Part shown: one piece after another, positions 15,469-23,154 of the stretch
How the letters are laid out: each line of letters begins with the position of its first letter
Position numbering within the stretch: the first letter of the stretch is position 1
NCBI GenBank assembly: GCA_045611685.1
Contig: JAZKXO010000097.1
Span: forward strand, 62,001 to 126,000
Source of the DNA: SIG701 sp045611685
GTDB taxonomy: Bacteria; Bacillota; Clostridia; Oscillospirales; CAG-272
Direction of reading: 5' to 3'
DNA: 64,000 nt
Program-made: the position numbers and the translations under genes
The notes under the pieces: generated by a model
The model's database searches: none
What the model was told of the DNA's origin: nothing
Seen by the model: the letters and a program-made list of their open reading frames with translations, nothing else

Positions 15469-16467
15469 ATGGCATTGTTTGAAAACTATGAGAGACGTGC
15501 TCCCAAAATCATGGAGACTCTCGAGAAATACGGCATCTCCTCCATTGAAGAGTGCAAAGAGATTACTCTGGCAAAGGGCATCGACGTAGACAAGATCATC
15601 CGCGAGACCCAGCCGATCTGCTTTGAGAACGCAGTTTGGGCGTACACCGTCGGTACGGCGATCGCTCTGAAATCCGGCTGCACCAAGGCTGCTGATGCCG
15701 CTGCCGCTATCGGTATCGGTCTGCAGTCCTTCTGCATCCCCGGCTCCGTTGCCGAAAACCGCAAGGTTGGTCTCGGCCACGGTAACCTCGGCAAGATGCT
15801 CCTCTCTGAGGAGACCGAGTGCTTCTGCTTCCTCGCCGGCCACGAGTCCTTCGCTGCCGCTGAGGGCGCCATCAAGATCGCTCTGAACGCAAACAAGGTG
15901 CGCAAGCAGCCCCTGCGCGTTATCCTGAACGGTCTCGGCAAGGATGCCGCATTCATTATCTCCCGCATCAACGGCTTCACCTACGTACAGACCGAGTTCA
16001 ACCCCTACACCGAAGAAGTAACGATCGTAAAAGAGACCGCTTACTCGAACGGTCCCCGTGCGAACGTTCGCTGCTACGGCGCGGACAACGTACCCGAGGG
16101 CGTTGCTATCATGAAACTTGAGAAGGTTGGCGTTTCCATCACCGGTAACTCCACCAACCCGACCCGCTTCCAGCATCCCGTTGCCGGCACCTACAAGAAG
16201 TGGTGCACGGAGAACGGTGTTGGCTACTTCTCCGTAGCTTCCGGCGGCGGCACGGGCCGTACGCTCCATCCCGATAACATGGCTGCAGGTCCCTCCTCTT
16301 ACGGTATGACCCACACCATGGGCCGCATGCACTCCGACGCACAGTTCGCAGGCTCCTCCTCCGTTCCGGCTCACGTAGAAATGATGGGTCTGATCGGCGC
16401 AGGTAACAACCCGATGGTCGGTATGACCGTCGCATGTGCAGTTGCTGTCGAAGAAGCAAGCAAGTAA
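15469..16467 (+). CDS. GGGtGRT family protein
   Basis: The 332-aa protein bears the defining glycine loop GGGTGRT at about residue 262, within SVASGGGTGRTLHP. The C-terminus after it is very conserved (MTHTMGRMHSDAQFAGSSS). The function is unknown; constant linkage to the NifU-like partner suggests metal or Fe-S chemistry (inference). AAGGAGG lies seven bases before the start. The final 93 coding bases plus the downstream terminator recur 5.5 kb away, after a recombinase and a surface-protein gene. The 3' end of this gene is therefore the apparent integration target of the islet. Confidence 0.9.
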   Translation: MALFENYERRAPKIMETLEKYGISSIEECKEITLAKGIDVDKIIRETQPICFENAVWAYTVGTAIALKSGCTKAADAAAAIGIGLQSFCIPGSVAENRKVGLGHGNLGKMLLSEETECFCFLAGHESFAAAEGAIKIALNANKVRKQPLRVILNGLGKDAAFIISRINGFTYVQTEFNPYTEEVTIVKETAYSNGPRANVRCYGADNVPEGVAIMKLEKVGVSITGNSTNPTRFQHPVAGTYKKWCTENGVGYFSVASGGGTGRTLHPDNMAAGPSSYGMTHTMGRMHSDAQFAGSSSVPAHVEMMGLIGAGNNPMVGMTVACAVAVEEASK

Positions 16468-16499
16468 GATGCCCCAAAACCCTTGATTTTACTGGCTTT
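16375..16499 (+). repeat. Left direct repeat (attL-like), GGGtGRT 3' end
   Basis: Bases 16375-16412 match 21920-21957 without mismatch (38 bp). Similarity continues to the stop codon with a short changed patch and a 1-bp length difference, then past the stop (CCTTGATTT and GGCTTTTT blocks). This is the intact, in-frame copy. Confidence 0.85.
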
Positions 16500-16507
16500 T
16501 TAGGATG

Positions 16508-16521
16508 TTTTAACATCTTTT
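16508..16521. repeat. 14-bp inverted repeat, left arm
   Basis: TTTTAACATCTTTT is the exact reverse complement of 21774-21787. A further copy of the core AACATCTTTT lies at 16556-16565, and AAAAGATGTT lies at 21742-21751, so each end has two copies facing each other. They may be integrase arm sites or element ends. Confidence 0.6.
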
Positions 16522-16579
16522 AAGCAAGTCTGAATCAGGAATAAATCGTCTTTGAAACATCTTTTAACCAAATAGAAAG

Positions 16580-16621
16580 TTGGACACATCATTTTCGGGT
16601 TTTCCCGTGTGATGTGTCCAA
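16580..16621 (+). terminator. Hairpin, left copy (TTGGACACATCA family)
   Basis: A 12-bp perfect outer stem (16580-16591 with 16610-16621) and an inner CGGG/CCCG stem are seen. It probably terminates the GGGtGRT transcript. It abuts the ribosome site of the recombinase, and a nearly identical hairpin sits at 22102-22143. Confidence 0.75.
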
Positions 16622-16640
16622 TTGTTTTGAGGTGAAAAAG

Positions 16641-17936
16641 ATGAAAAAACTGAGACTTGTGGAGGACAATTCGCTGACACTTGAAGAGGGATGCAACAAG
16701 TATCTTGACAACTGCCGCGCCCGAAACCTGAGAGAAGGAACGATAGGTCACTACCGTCAGAGCTACGTTCAATTTGCAAAGTTCTTTGATATGAACATGC
16801 CAATCATTGAGATGGATGAGAAGCTGTACCAGAAGTATGTGGTATTTCTGAGAGAGACGTTGCACAACGATGTGAGTATCAACTCATACCTCAGAGACTT
16901 CATCACTACAATGCACTTTCTGATGCGTGAGGGGTACTTGCCGCACTTCAAGATGCAAGCCATCAAGGTTGACCGAAGCGGTGTTGAAACGTACTCGGAA
17001 GCTGAGTTGGTTGCTCTTCTGAAGAAGCCAAACATCAAGAAATGCAGTTTCATTGAGTATCAGGCGTGGGTGATGACAAACTTCCTCTTCTCCACAGCAG
17101 TCCGTCAGCGCAGTCTGATGTACATTCGGGTGAAAGATATCGACTTTGACAACAGCGTGGTTTACGTCACCGTGACGAAGAACAGAAAAACGCTGATTGT
17201 CCCCTTTAACCGAACCATGCACGGCATCCTTCAGGAGTTTTTGAAATACAGACAGCACAAGTCTGATGAAGATTTCCTGTTCTGCAACGTCTTTGGAAAG
17301 CAGTTGACCAAAAGCACCTCGTATCACATGCTCTACGAATACAACAAGAGGCGCGGAGTGGAGACTACTGGAATCCACAGGTACAGACACACCTTTGCGA
17401 AACAGTGGATTCTGAATGGCGGCAATGTGGTCTCCCTCTCGAAAATGCTCGGTCACAGTAGCCTCCAGATTACGCAAAACTACATCAATCTCCTTGTCAG
17501 TGACGTGGCGAAGGAGGGAGACACCATCATCACACTTGAGGTTCCCCGCCTTGCCAGAAGCACAAGACAACTCTGTGAGATTATCGAAATCGTAAAAGAG
17601 AAGAAACTCAAACTGATTATCAAAGGCAGCATCACTGTTGACTGTACTCTTGGGCGGCTTGATCCCATGTCAAATGCGTTCATCCAGATGTCAGGCGTGT
17701 TTGCGGAGTTGGAACTCGGCATGATCAGAGACCGTGTGCGGTCAGGCATGGCAAATGCCAAGGCGAAGGGAGTACGGCTCGGCAGACCGCAGATGACAAA
17801 GGATGATATTCCGCAGATTTTTTACAGACATTATCCTACGTTTGTGAAAGGGGAATTGAATGTTTCGGAATTGGCTCGGGTGTGTGGGTTGAGTAGGAAT
17901 ACGGTGTATAAGTATATTGGACTTTTAGAAAGGTAA
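16641..17936 (+). CDS. Chimeric recombinase: tyrosine integrase fused to serine-resolvase C-terminal half
   Basis: The 431-aa product joins two unrelated recombinase families. Residues 1-285 are a full tyrosine recombinase: a SAM-like DNA-binding N-domain (about 12-105), then catalytic Arg155, Lys180 or Lys183, His246-x-x-Arg249, His272 and nucleophile Tyr281. From about residue 290 the sequence switches in frame to a serine resolvase: EGDTIITLEVPRLARSTRQL, the E-helix region FAELELGMIRDRVRSGMANAKAKG, LGRPQ and a helix-turn-helix VSELARVCGLSRNTVYKY. The resolvase nucleophile Ser and its N-terminal 60 or so residues are absent. Thus only the tyrosine site can be catalytic. GAGGTG lies six bases before ATG 16641; a GTG at 16614 would fall in the hairpin. 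Assembly artefact or natural fusion must be distinguished. Confidence 0.85.
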   Translation: MKKLRLVEDNSLTLEEGCNKYLDNCRARNLREGTIGHYRQSYVQFAKFFDMNMPIIEMDEKLYQKYVVFLRETLHNDVSINSYLRDFITTMHFLMREGYLPHFKMQAIKVDRSGVETYSEAELVALLKKPNIKKCSFIEYQAWVMTNFLFSTAVRQRSLMYIRVKDIDFDNSVVYVTVTKNRKTLIVPFNRTMHGILQEFLKYRQHKSDEDFLFCNVFGKQLTKSTSYHMLYEYNKRRGVETTGIHRYRHTFAKQWILNGGNVVSLSKMLGHSSLQITQNYINLLVSDVAKEGDTIITLEVPRLARSTRQLCEIIEIVKEKKLKLIIKGSITVDCTLGRLDPMSNAFIQMSGVFAELELGMIRDRVRSGMANAKAKGVRLGRPQMTKDDIPQIFYRHYPTFVKGELNVSELARVCGLSRNTVYKYIGLLER

Positions 17937-17942
17937 AAGGAT

Positions 17943-17970
17943 AGGGAGAGCGTTACTTTTCGCTCTCCCT
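17943..17970. terminator. Bidirectional terminator (recombinase / SLH protein)
   Basis: AGGGAGAGCG/CGCTCTCCCT, a 10-bp perfect stem, separates the convergent genes. Confidence 0.85.
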
Positions 17971-17988
17971 CGCTGTATTTCTTCTGTT

Positions 17989-20900
17989 TTATTCTACGTT
18001 AATCATTGCATAGACCATCATCGCGACAAGCGATCTGGGCGCGTATGCTTTCGGCAGAAGCTCATTGTTCTCGCCGGTGTAGATATTCTTCATGTTCATC
18101 CACGCCATTGCCTCAAATGCCCACTCAGACACATCCGCTATGTCACTGTGCGGCATCCGGTACATCCATGCGCCTGTGAAACCGGCATTCTTGCTCTGCA
18201 CATAGCGGTACAGAACGGTGCAAAGCTGCTCACAGGTCAGTGTATCCTCAGGAGCGAACTTTGTATCGCTGTAGCCGTTGACGAGACCAGTGGATGCGGC
18301 CCAACGAACTGCCTCCGTATACCACTCATCGGTGGGAACGTCCCTAAACTGCATTGCATAATTCACAACGGGACAGCCATTCATTCTCCAAAGAATCGTG
18401 ACGAGCATAGCGCGGGACAACTCGGTGGCGGGGCTGAACAAACCAAGTTCTGCATCCACACCGTTCATGATTCCGTTTTTATAGAGATACAGAACCGCAG
18501 CGTAATACGTGTCGGTTTCCGCTACGTCCGTGTAGGGATTGATCTGCTTGAAAACAGCGGAAATCGTGTGATCCTTTCTGACGTTTTGGAACGTGTATTC
18601 GCTGACCACACCGATGCTTTTTCCGTCAACAAGCACATCTGCAATTTGATATCCCTCACAGGGGGTGATGGTGTAGGTCTGATTTTTGCTGTACTTCACT
18701 TGGGTGATACCCTCTGGACTGATTACGCCTCCCTCGGTGGCGGTAGCAGTAATATCAAATTCCTGATTGTAGAGCATCATCAGTACCCAAAACCAATAGT
18801 CGTTGCTTTCCGACTCAGCTTTTTTCCACATGGCGGTAAATGTAACATTCTCCCAAACCGTATAGGGGAATTCTACAATATCCGTGCCGTTAGTTGTCCA
18901 TCCAAGGAAGATATACCCTTCACGTGTCGGCTGGGAAGGCTCTGCAACGGTGTCCCCACAAAAAACAGCTCCGGTGATTATATTCTCTCCGTTAGTCGGA
19001 TCAAATTTCGCGGTAAATGCCTGTGTGCGTGAAATCGTATATGTACCGCCTGCGGTTACGCTGAACGCGATTTGCCCGTTTGAGTACACCGCAATTTGCG
19101 TTGTACCATCAGGATTGGTGACCATCGCTCCCGCAAAACCGTTCGGCAGAATCAAGCGAGGCTGCTTCGTGAGGAAAACACTGCTGTCAGCCACAGTAAC
19201 CGTGAGGAGTTCTCCTGCTTCATCGGCATAATCGACAATGAGTTTTGCATTGAAATCGGCCGACGGAGAAGTGCTGCGCCGGAGACGGAACGTACTCATA
19301 ACATTCGTCTGATCTTCAAAAAGCCACGTGCCGATGGTGTTTTCATCGTCATCCACGACGCATATTTCTTTCACACCCGACTCATTGAATGCGGAACTGT
19401 CGATAATCAGATCATCGGCTTCTTTGTTGATAATCTGCGTGTCGGTTTCCCAATCCACGACCAAGATGTTCTCATACTCTTCCCTGGCAGTGAGACGCAT
19501 CCGCAGAACGGCAGGTGTACTTGTCTGGCCGAGTATGCCGGACTCAAGCGAGCTATCGCCGCTCCACCATCCTTTCACGGGGAATTTCCAGTGCGGATTG
19601 GTGATCACGCGTGCACCCGTTTTGTTCGTATCCACTTGGGCCGGGCGACGCTTCAGAAGATTTCCCACGCTCGCCTCGGTAGTTGCCGCAAGCATCTCAG
19701 CGAGGCCGAGGTTTTCGCAGTCGTTGTACTTGTCTGCATGAGGAAGGCCGGGCATAGGAATGTGACCGTTGCCTCGTTCGCAGAATTGTGCAAAATAATT
19801 CTGATACTGATACAACGTACCCTCGGTGTATACGTCAAAATCCGTTCCGTTATTGATAAAGTTGCTGTCGGTAACACGGAAGTAATAGGGGCTGAATCCC
19901 GAAATTAGCTGCACAGCGGTTTCGTTGTTGATAAAGGTATTGTTGTTCAACATGCCTTCGTTCATAGCTGAACTGCCATTGACACGGACAGCAACATCGT
20001 TATTGATAAAGACAGAATGACTCGGCAGGATCACCCCGCCGTTCTGTGTCCAGTCAATCGCCACATCGTAACCGTAAAACACGCATTGTCTGACGTTTGC
20101 GTAATCGCCGCTTATTGCAACGCTTTCCCCGTTTTCGGTTTCTTCGGGCGCAATAAAAAACACATTTTCAATTTCGACATGGGCTCCACCATTCACAACG
20201 CCGGGAGCTCCGATGATCATATTGCCAACGATGCGTGTATTGCTACTGCCTCGAAGAACGACGGGAGTTAAAGACAATTCCCGGAATTTATCGGGGATCT
20301 GTACTGTTCCCGAATAATCTATATCAGCAAGTTGAACATATGTAACCTGCCGTGTTTGAGCCATTGGGTCGGGAATGATGGCCGTGGAATCCTTGTCGAG
20401 CTCTTCTCCCAGTTCAACCAAAAACGCATTCAGTTCCTCCGTGGTATCGACACCCAACTGTGCGCAATCGTAGATTTTTTCCTCGGAACCTATGCAGAAG
20501 CAGATCGCGCTGCCGATATCGCCTGTGACTGTTTGACCATTCATGGTCATACTGACAGTCGCCCAAAGCTTCACCACGGATCTTTCTCCACTTTTGAAGT
20601 ACAGTTCCCAGTCGTTGATTGCAGAAGGAGTGATTTCTGTAATATGTTTTTTGTTGTTCAGGCTGAACGCTTCGGGACCGTAAAAATGTTCAATCCAAAC
20701 CTTGGATACCTTTACCTTGGCACGGTTGTTCGTTACGGGATCGTAATATTTACGCCCGATTTCATCGTATTTGATTTCGGCGACGGAAATGTCAATATCC
20801 CCGAACAGCTGATAGGAATCGGAGGTGTCACGTGAGGAATCGCCCATTCTCATCGTCGTTTTTTCGTGTACCGTCATAATGCCAGTTACGTCGCTTGTCG

Positions 20901-21423
20901 TGGAAAAGCCGACTACATAATTTCCGATATACAAGCCATTTGCTTCATACTTATTAAAGCCGGTATTGACATCAAATTGTCCCAGCGTGGTGCTGCCGTC
21001 CTTGATGATCAGTGTGTACGTCATATTGATCTGCTTTGGCTTCGGAAGCGCGATTTTCATATCGTACCGGTCTTCCGTTTCCGGCCGCACCACCCAAACA
21101 GGCACGATCGGATCGTGAGTAACACCCCATTCTTCGACTTCTGCGGTAAAGGTATTCTTTTGCGCTTCGGTAAAGCCTTCCTCGCACATGATCCAAACGG
21201 TTCCGTTCTCCAACTGATAGTAGTTGTTCTTCAGATCATAGAAGTTTTTGTTTGTCATCTTTGTGCTTTCGTCTCTCATCTGAGAGGAATACATAGCAAT
21301 CTCGATACTCGGTCCACTCGGTCCGCTTGGTGCAGGTGCCGCACCAGCTGTCAGAGCAAATACAGGGAGCATCGTGAATACCATCACAATGCTGAGAACC
21401 AAGCTCCAAAATCTTTTGTTCAT
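17989..21423 (-). CDS. SLH-domain surface protein with beta-helix and InlB-type repeats
   Basis: The 1144-aa extracellular protein begins with a signal peptide (MNKRFWSLVLSIVMVF to ALTAGAAP). A long N-terminal region follows. The centre has a right-handed parallel beta-helix pattern (repeated N-N-x-F-I-N-N turns such as NNTFINNETAVQL). Further on is a Listeria-Bacteroides/InlB B repeat (GYIFLGWTTNG) and a GYQIADVLVDG repeat that usually ends VSAVFK-like. The C-terminus has SLH motifs (FSPATELSRAMLVTILWRMNG, WAASTGLVNGYSDTKFAPEDTLT and a weak third), which bind secondary cell-wall polymer. Start ATG 21423 has ACAGGAG at -9. An in-frame upstream extension to 21603 has no ribosome site and precedes the signal peptide. 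It is the sole cargo of the islet; adhesion or glycan binding is inferred. Confidence 0.88.
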   Translation of the reverse strand: MNKRFWSLVLSIVMVFTMLPVFALTAGAAPAPSGPSGPSIEIAMYSSQMRDESTKMTNKNFYDLKNNYYQLENGTVWIMCEEGFTEAQKNTFTAEVEEWGVTHDPIVPVWVVRPETEDRYDMKIALPKPKQINMTYTLIIKDGSTTLGQFDVNTGFNKYEANGLYIGNYVVGFSTTSDVTGIMTVHEKTTMRMGDSSRDTSDSYQLFGDIDISVAEIKYDEIGRKYYDPVTNNRAKVKVSKVWIEHFYGPEAFSLNNKKHITEITPSAINDWELYFKSGERSVVKLWATVSMTMNGQTVTGDIGSAICFCIGSEEKIYDCAQLGVDTTEELNAFLVELGEELDKDSTAIIPDPMAQTRQVTYVQLADIDYSGTVQIPDKFRELSLTPVVLRGSSNTRIVGNMIIGAPGVVNGGAHVEIENVFFIAPEETENGESVAISGDYANVRQCVFYGYDVAIDWTQNGGVILPSHSVFINNDVAVRVNGSSAMNEGMLNNNTFINNETAVQLISGFSPYYFRVTDSNFINNGTDFDVYTEGTLYQYQNYFAQFCERGNGHIPMPGLPHADKYNDCENLGLAEMLAATTEASVGNLLKRRPAQVDTNKTGARVITNPHWKFPVKGWWSGDSSLESGILGQTSTPAVLRMRLTAREEYENILVVDWETDTQIINKEADDLIIDSSAFNESGVKEICVVDDDENTIGTWLFEDQTNVMSTFRLRRSTSPSADFNAKLIVDYADEAGELLTVTVADSSVFLTKQPRLILPNGFAGAMVTNPDGTTQIAVYSNGQIAFSVTAGGTYTISRTQAFTAKFDPTNGENIITGAVFCGDTVAEPSQPTREGYIFLGWTTNGTDIVEFPYTVWENVTFTAMWKKAESESNDYWFWVLMMLYNQEFDITATATEGGVISPEGITQVKYSKNQTYTITPCEGYQIADVLVDGKSIGVVSEYTFQNVRKDHTISAVFKQINPYTDVAETDTYYAAVLYLYKNGIMNGVDAELGLFSPATELSRAMLVTILWRMNGCPVVNYAMQFRDVPTDEWYTEAVRWAASTGLVNGYSDTKFAPEDTLTCEQLCTVLYRYVQSKNAGFTGAWMYRMPHSDIADVSEWAFEAMAWMNMKNIYTGENNELLPKAYAPRSLVAMMVYAMINVE

Positions 21424-21485
21424 TTGAATATCACTCCTGTTGTTTGATTCCGTATTTGTATTACCTTCGTTGAAACAGTTAAAAA

Positions 21486-21509
21486 GTGCGCCCACCGAAG
21501 CGAGCACAC
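21486..21509 (-). terminator. Attenuator-like hairpin in the SLH leader
   Basis: On the minus strand GTGTGCTCGC-TTCG-GTGGGCGCAC pairs over 10 bp (some G-U) with a UUCG-type tetraloop and is followed at once by TTTTTAAC. It lies about 60 nt before the start codon and about 180 nt into the leader. An intrinsic terminator inside a 5' leader suggests transcription attenuation. Confidence 0.6.
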
Positions 21510-21692
21510 AAAAACGCAAACTCCGATAGTCGCCAAACAAAAAACAAATTGATAGGATACTCTCCAAACCAACCCGCGGAATTTGCACTTTTACCAAATT
21601 CATAAGGTCAGTTTGAAAATAGAGACAAAGCCCCCTATAAAACTAGAGAGTTTCTCCTAAAATTTGTATTTGTTTTTTTGTTTGGCATAATT

Positions 21693-21720
21693 ATTATAGC
21701 ACATATTTTTAGATTTGCAA
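21693..21720 (-). promoter_or_regulatory. Promoter of the SLH surface protein
   Basis: On the minus strand, TTGCAA (21715-21720), a 16-bp spacer and a perfect TATAAT (21693-21698) give an unusually long leader of about 260 nt. Confidence 0.7.
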
Positions 21721-21773
21721 ACCTTTTTACCAAAGATGATAAAAAGATGTTAAGAGTTGTATCAAAGATCTTC

Positions 21774-21787
21774 AAAAGATGTTAAAA
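21774..21787. repeat. 14-bp inverted repeat, right arm
   Basis: AAAAGATGTTAAAA is the exact reverse complement of 16508-16521. It lies 132 bp before the right direct repeat. Confidence 0.6.
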
Positions 21788-21919
21788 GGCCTTGATTTCT
21801 TGCCTATAGTTGATGTACAATGTATTCAAGAACACATCCAAGTGATGTGACTAACCCTTGAAAAATCATTGTTTTTGCTTGTTTTTTCACCCCGCAAAGC
21901 CACCGAAGGTGGATTTGAT

Positions 21920-22035
21920 GTAGAAATGATGGGTCTGATCGGCGCAGGTAACAACCCACAGACTAAGTATGACCGTTGCATGTGCAGTTGCTGTCGAAGA
22001 GGCTTGCAAGTAATCCTTGATTTATAAGGCTTTTT
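21920..22035 (+). pseudogene. Decayed 3' fragment of GGGtGRT gene (right direct repeat)
   Basis: It begins with 38 bases identical to 16375-16412. A 9-base patch then replaces 8 bases, shifting the frame, and high similarity resumes to the TAA at 22011-22013 and beyond. No start or upstream coding sequence is present. It is best read as the displaced chromosomal end of the target gene or a duplicated attachment region. Confidence 0.82.
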
Positions 22036-22101
22036 GAGACTTTTTGAACTTGTCAAAAGGCATTTTGAAAGCCTCAATACCTAAAATCACAAATAAAAAA
22101 G

Positions 22102-22143
22102 TTGGACACATCATTTACGTGTTTTCCCGTGTGATGTGTCCAA
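22102..22143 (+). terminator. Hairpin, right copy (TTGGACACATCA family)
   Basis: The same 12-bp arms as 16580-16621 are followed by TATTTTTT. The loop differs by a few bases. It can also end the minus-strand esterase transcript. Confidence 0.78.
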
Positions 22144-22175
22144 TATTTTTTACATAAAGAGAGGATTTTGGGGTA

Positions 22176-22928
22176 TCACAGACGCTCAATTTCCGTTCTT
22201 ATCGCCTGATCCGGCGTGTGCTTTTCAAGGAACACCTTGTCTTTGTTCTCCAGTTTTCTGAATTCGCGGTAATATCTTTCTCCGAATTCACGAAGTGCTG
22301 CGGCAGAGAAATGCAAATTGTCGGGGTTGCCGCCCAGCCCGTGCGCCGGAACGAATCCGGTCATGGCATCTGCGTCGGCAATTCTGCACAGCGCCTCGTT
22401 GACAAGAGGGTAATTTTTGGCGATATAGGGATTCTTGTAGACAGCCAGATAATCACCAAGGCCACCCAGCAGGAACGGGACATCATGAAGTCCCAACTTT
22501 TGGCGGAATGCATTCAGTATAACGGTGAGTTTTTCCTCGTAAAGCGGGTATCGGTCCGGGGCACAGTCCGACTCACCCTGGTGCCACAAAACGGCGGCAA
22601 TGGTAGAGGTTCGGGAAGCAAGCTCAGCCATATAGCAGGCATGGTCAAAAAGAAGTCCGCCCACCTGCCACTGATTAAGCGTGGTTCCCCCGTCCGCGCA
22701 GGGAATGATTCCCACGTCCACATTATGCTCCTTCGCATACAGATCCGCAAAGCTTTCCGCAAAGCTAATGCCGGAAAACTCTCTGTCCGGATTGACGGGA
22801 ACGTACATGGGCGCCCAGCGGCCGTTCCTGAGCACCTGAATTTGGTTGTTTGCGATAGGGGCTACCTCATCCTTAAAACCACGGCCTGCTGCATTGGACT
22901 GCCCTATGAGTAAAATAGAATGGATCAT
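22176..22928 (-). CDS. Sialate O-acetylesterase / SASA-type carbohydrate esterase
   Basis: The 250-aa SGNH-like hydrolase has block I GQSNAAGRG with the nucleophile Ser, block III-like WHQGESD and the C-terminal DNLHFS holding the catalytic His. These enzymes remove acetyl groups from sialic acids or plant/host glycans. No signal peptide is present from ATG 22928 (GAGG eight bases upstream), so a cytoplasmic role in glycan salvage is suggested. A frame extending to 23078 lacks a ribosome site. It is divergent from the beta-propeller protein, with separate promoters. Confidence 0.87.
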   Translation of the reverse strand: MIHSILLIGQSNAAGRGFKDEVAPIANNQIQVLRNGRWAPMYVPVNPDREFSGISFAESFADLYAKEHNVDVGIIPCADGGTTLNQWQVGGLLFDHACYMAELASRTSTIAAVLWHQGESDCAPDRYPLYEEKLTVILNAFRQKLGLHDVPFLLGGLGDYLAVYKNPYIAKNYPLVNEALCRIADADAMTGFVPAHGLGGNPDNLHFSAAALREFGERYYREFRKLENKDKVFLEKHTPDQAIRTEIERL

Positions 22929-22968
22929 AGTGAATACCTCGCTGTATTTTGAGAGTAGTTTTTTCTTT

Positions 22969-22997
22969 ATTTTACTATAATCGCCGTCTCTTTTCAA
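22969..22997 (-). promoter_or_regulatory. Promoter of the esterase
   Basis: On the minus strand, TTGAAA (22992-22997), a 17-bp spacer and TAAAAT (22969-22974) precede the start at 22928. Confidence 0.65.
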
Positions 22998-23064
22998 TAC
23001 TGTCTTTATAATTCCAAAAGGTATTACTTCTGTATTCGCTTCGGAAAACGACAACGCACACCAC

Positions 23065-23093
23065 TTGACTCGCCCCACAAAATCAGCTATAAT
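23065..23093 (+). promoter_or_regulatory. Promoter of the beta-propeller protein
   Basis: TTGACT (23065-23070), a 17-bp spacer and a perfect TATAAT (23088-23093) lead to ATG 23155. Confidence 0.8.
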
Positions 23094-23154
23094 AAGTGAG
23101 ACATCGGCAAGATGCCATCATACCACATTCATCGTAAAACAAAAGGAGATTGTT

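Larger units (their letters stand above)
16375..22143. mobile_element. Integrated islet: chimeric recombinase plus SLH surface protein
   Basis: The left boundary is the 3' end of the GGGtGRT gene and its terminator hairpin (16375-16621). The right boundary is a second, decayed copy of the same 3' end and hairpin (21920-22143). Between them lie only a recombinase gene (plus strand) and a large SLH surface-protein gene (minus strand). A perfect 14-bp inverted repeat (16508-16521 and 21774-21787) marks the inner edges. The recombinase gene is less GC-rich than its neighbours. Tyrosine integrases often insert at gene 3' ends and restore the gene, and this arrangement matches that. Exact crossover points are not determined. 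Confidence 0.7.
21424..22175. other. Non-coding right end of the islet
   Basis: Reading leftward from 21720, the stretch holds the SLH promoter, a leader of about 260 nt with a hairpin, and AT-rich sequence. To the right are two AAAAGATGTT sites, a run with no visible feature (about 21790-21919), the decayed GGGtGRT 3' end and the second hairpin. No convincing gene was found. Confidence 0.6.

Noticed and set aside
16614..16640. GTG 16614 as start of the recombinase
   Set aside because: It lies in the hairpin stem and lacks a ribosome site; ATG 16641 has GAGGTG at proper distance.
21424..21603. 60-aa N-terminal extension of the SLH protein
   Set aside because: It would place non-signal sequence before a clear signal peptide, has no ribosome site and covers the leader hairpin. 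ATG 21423 is better supported.
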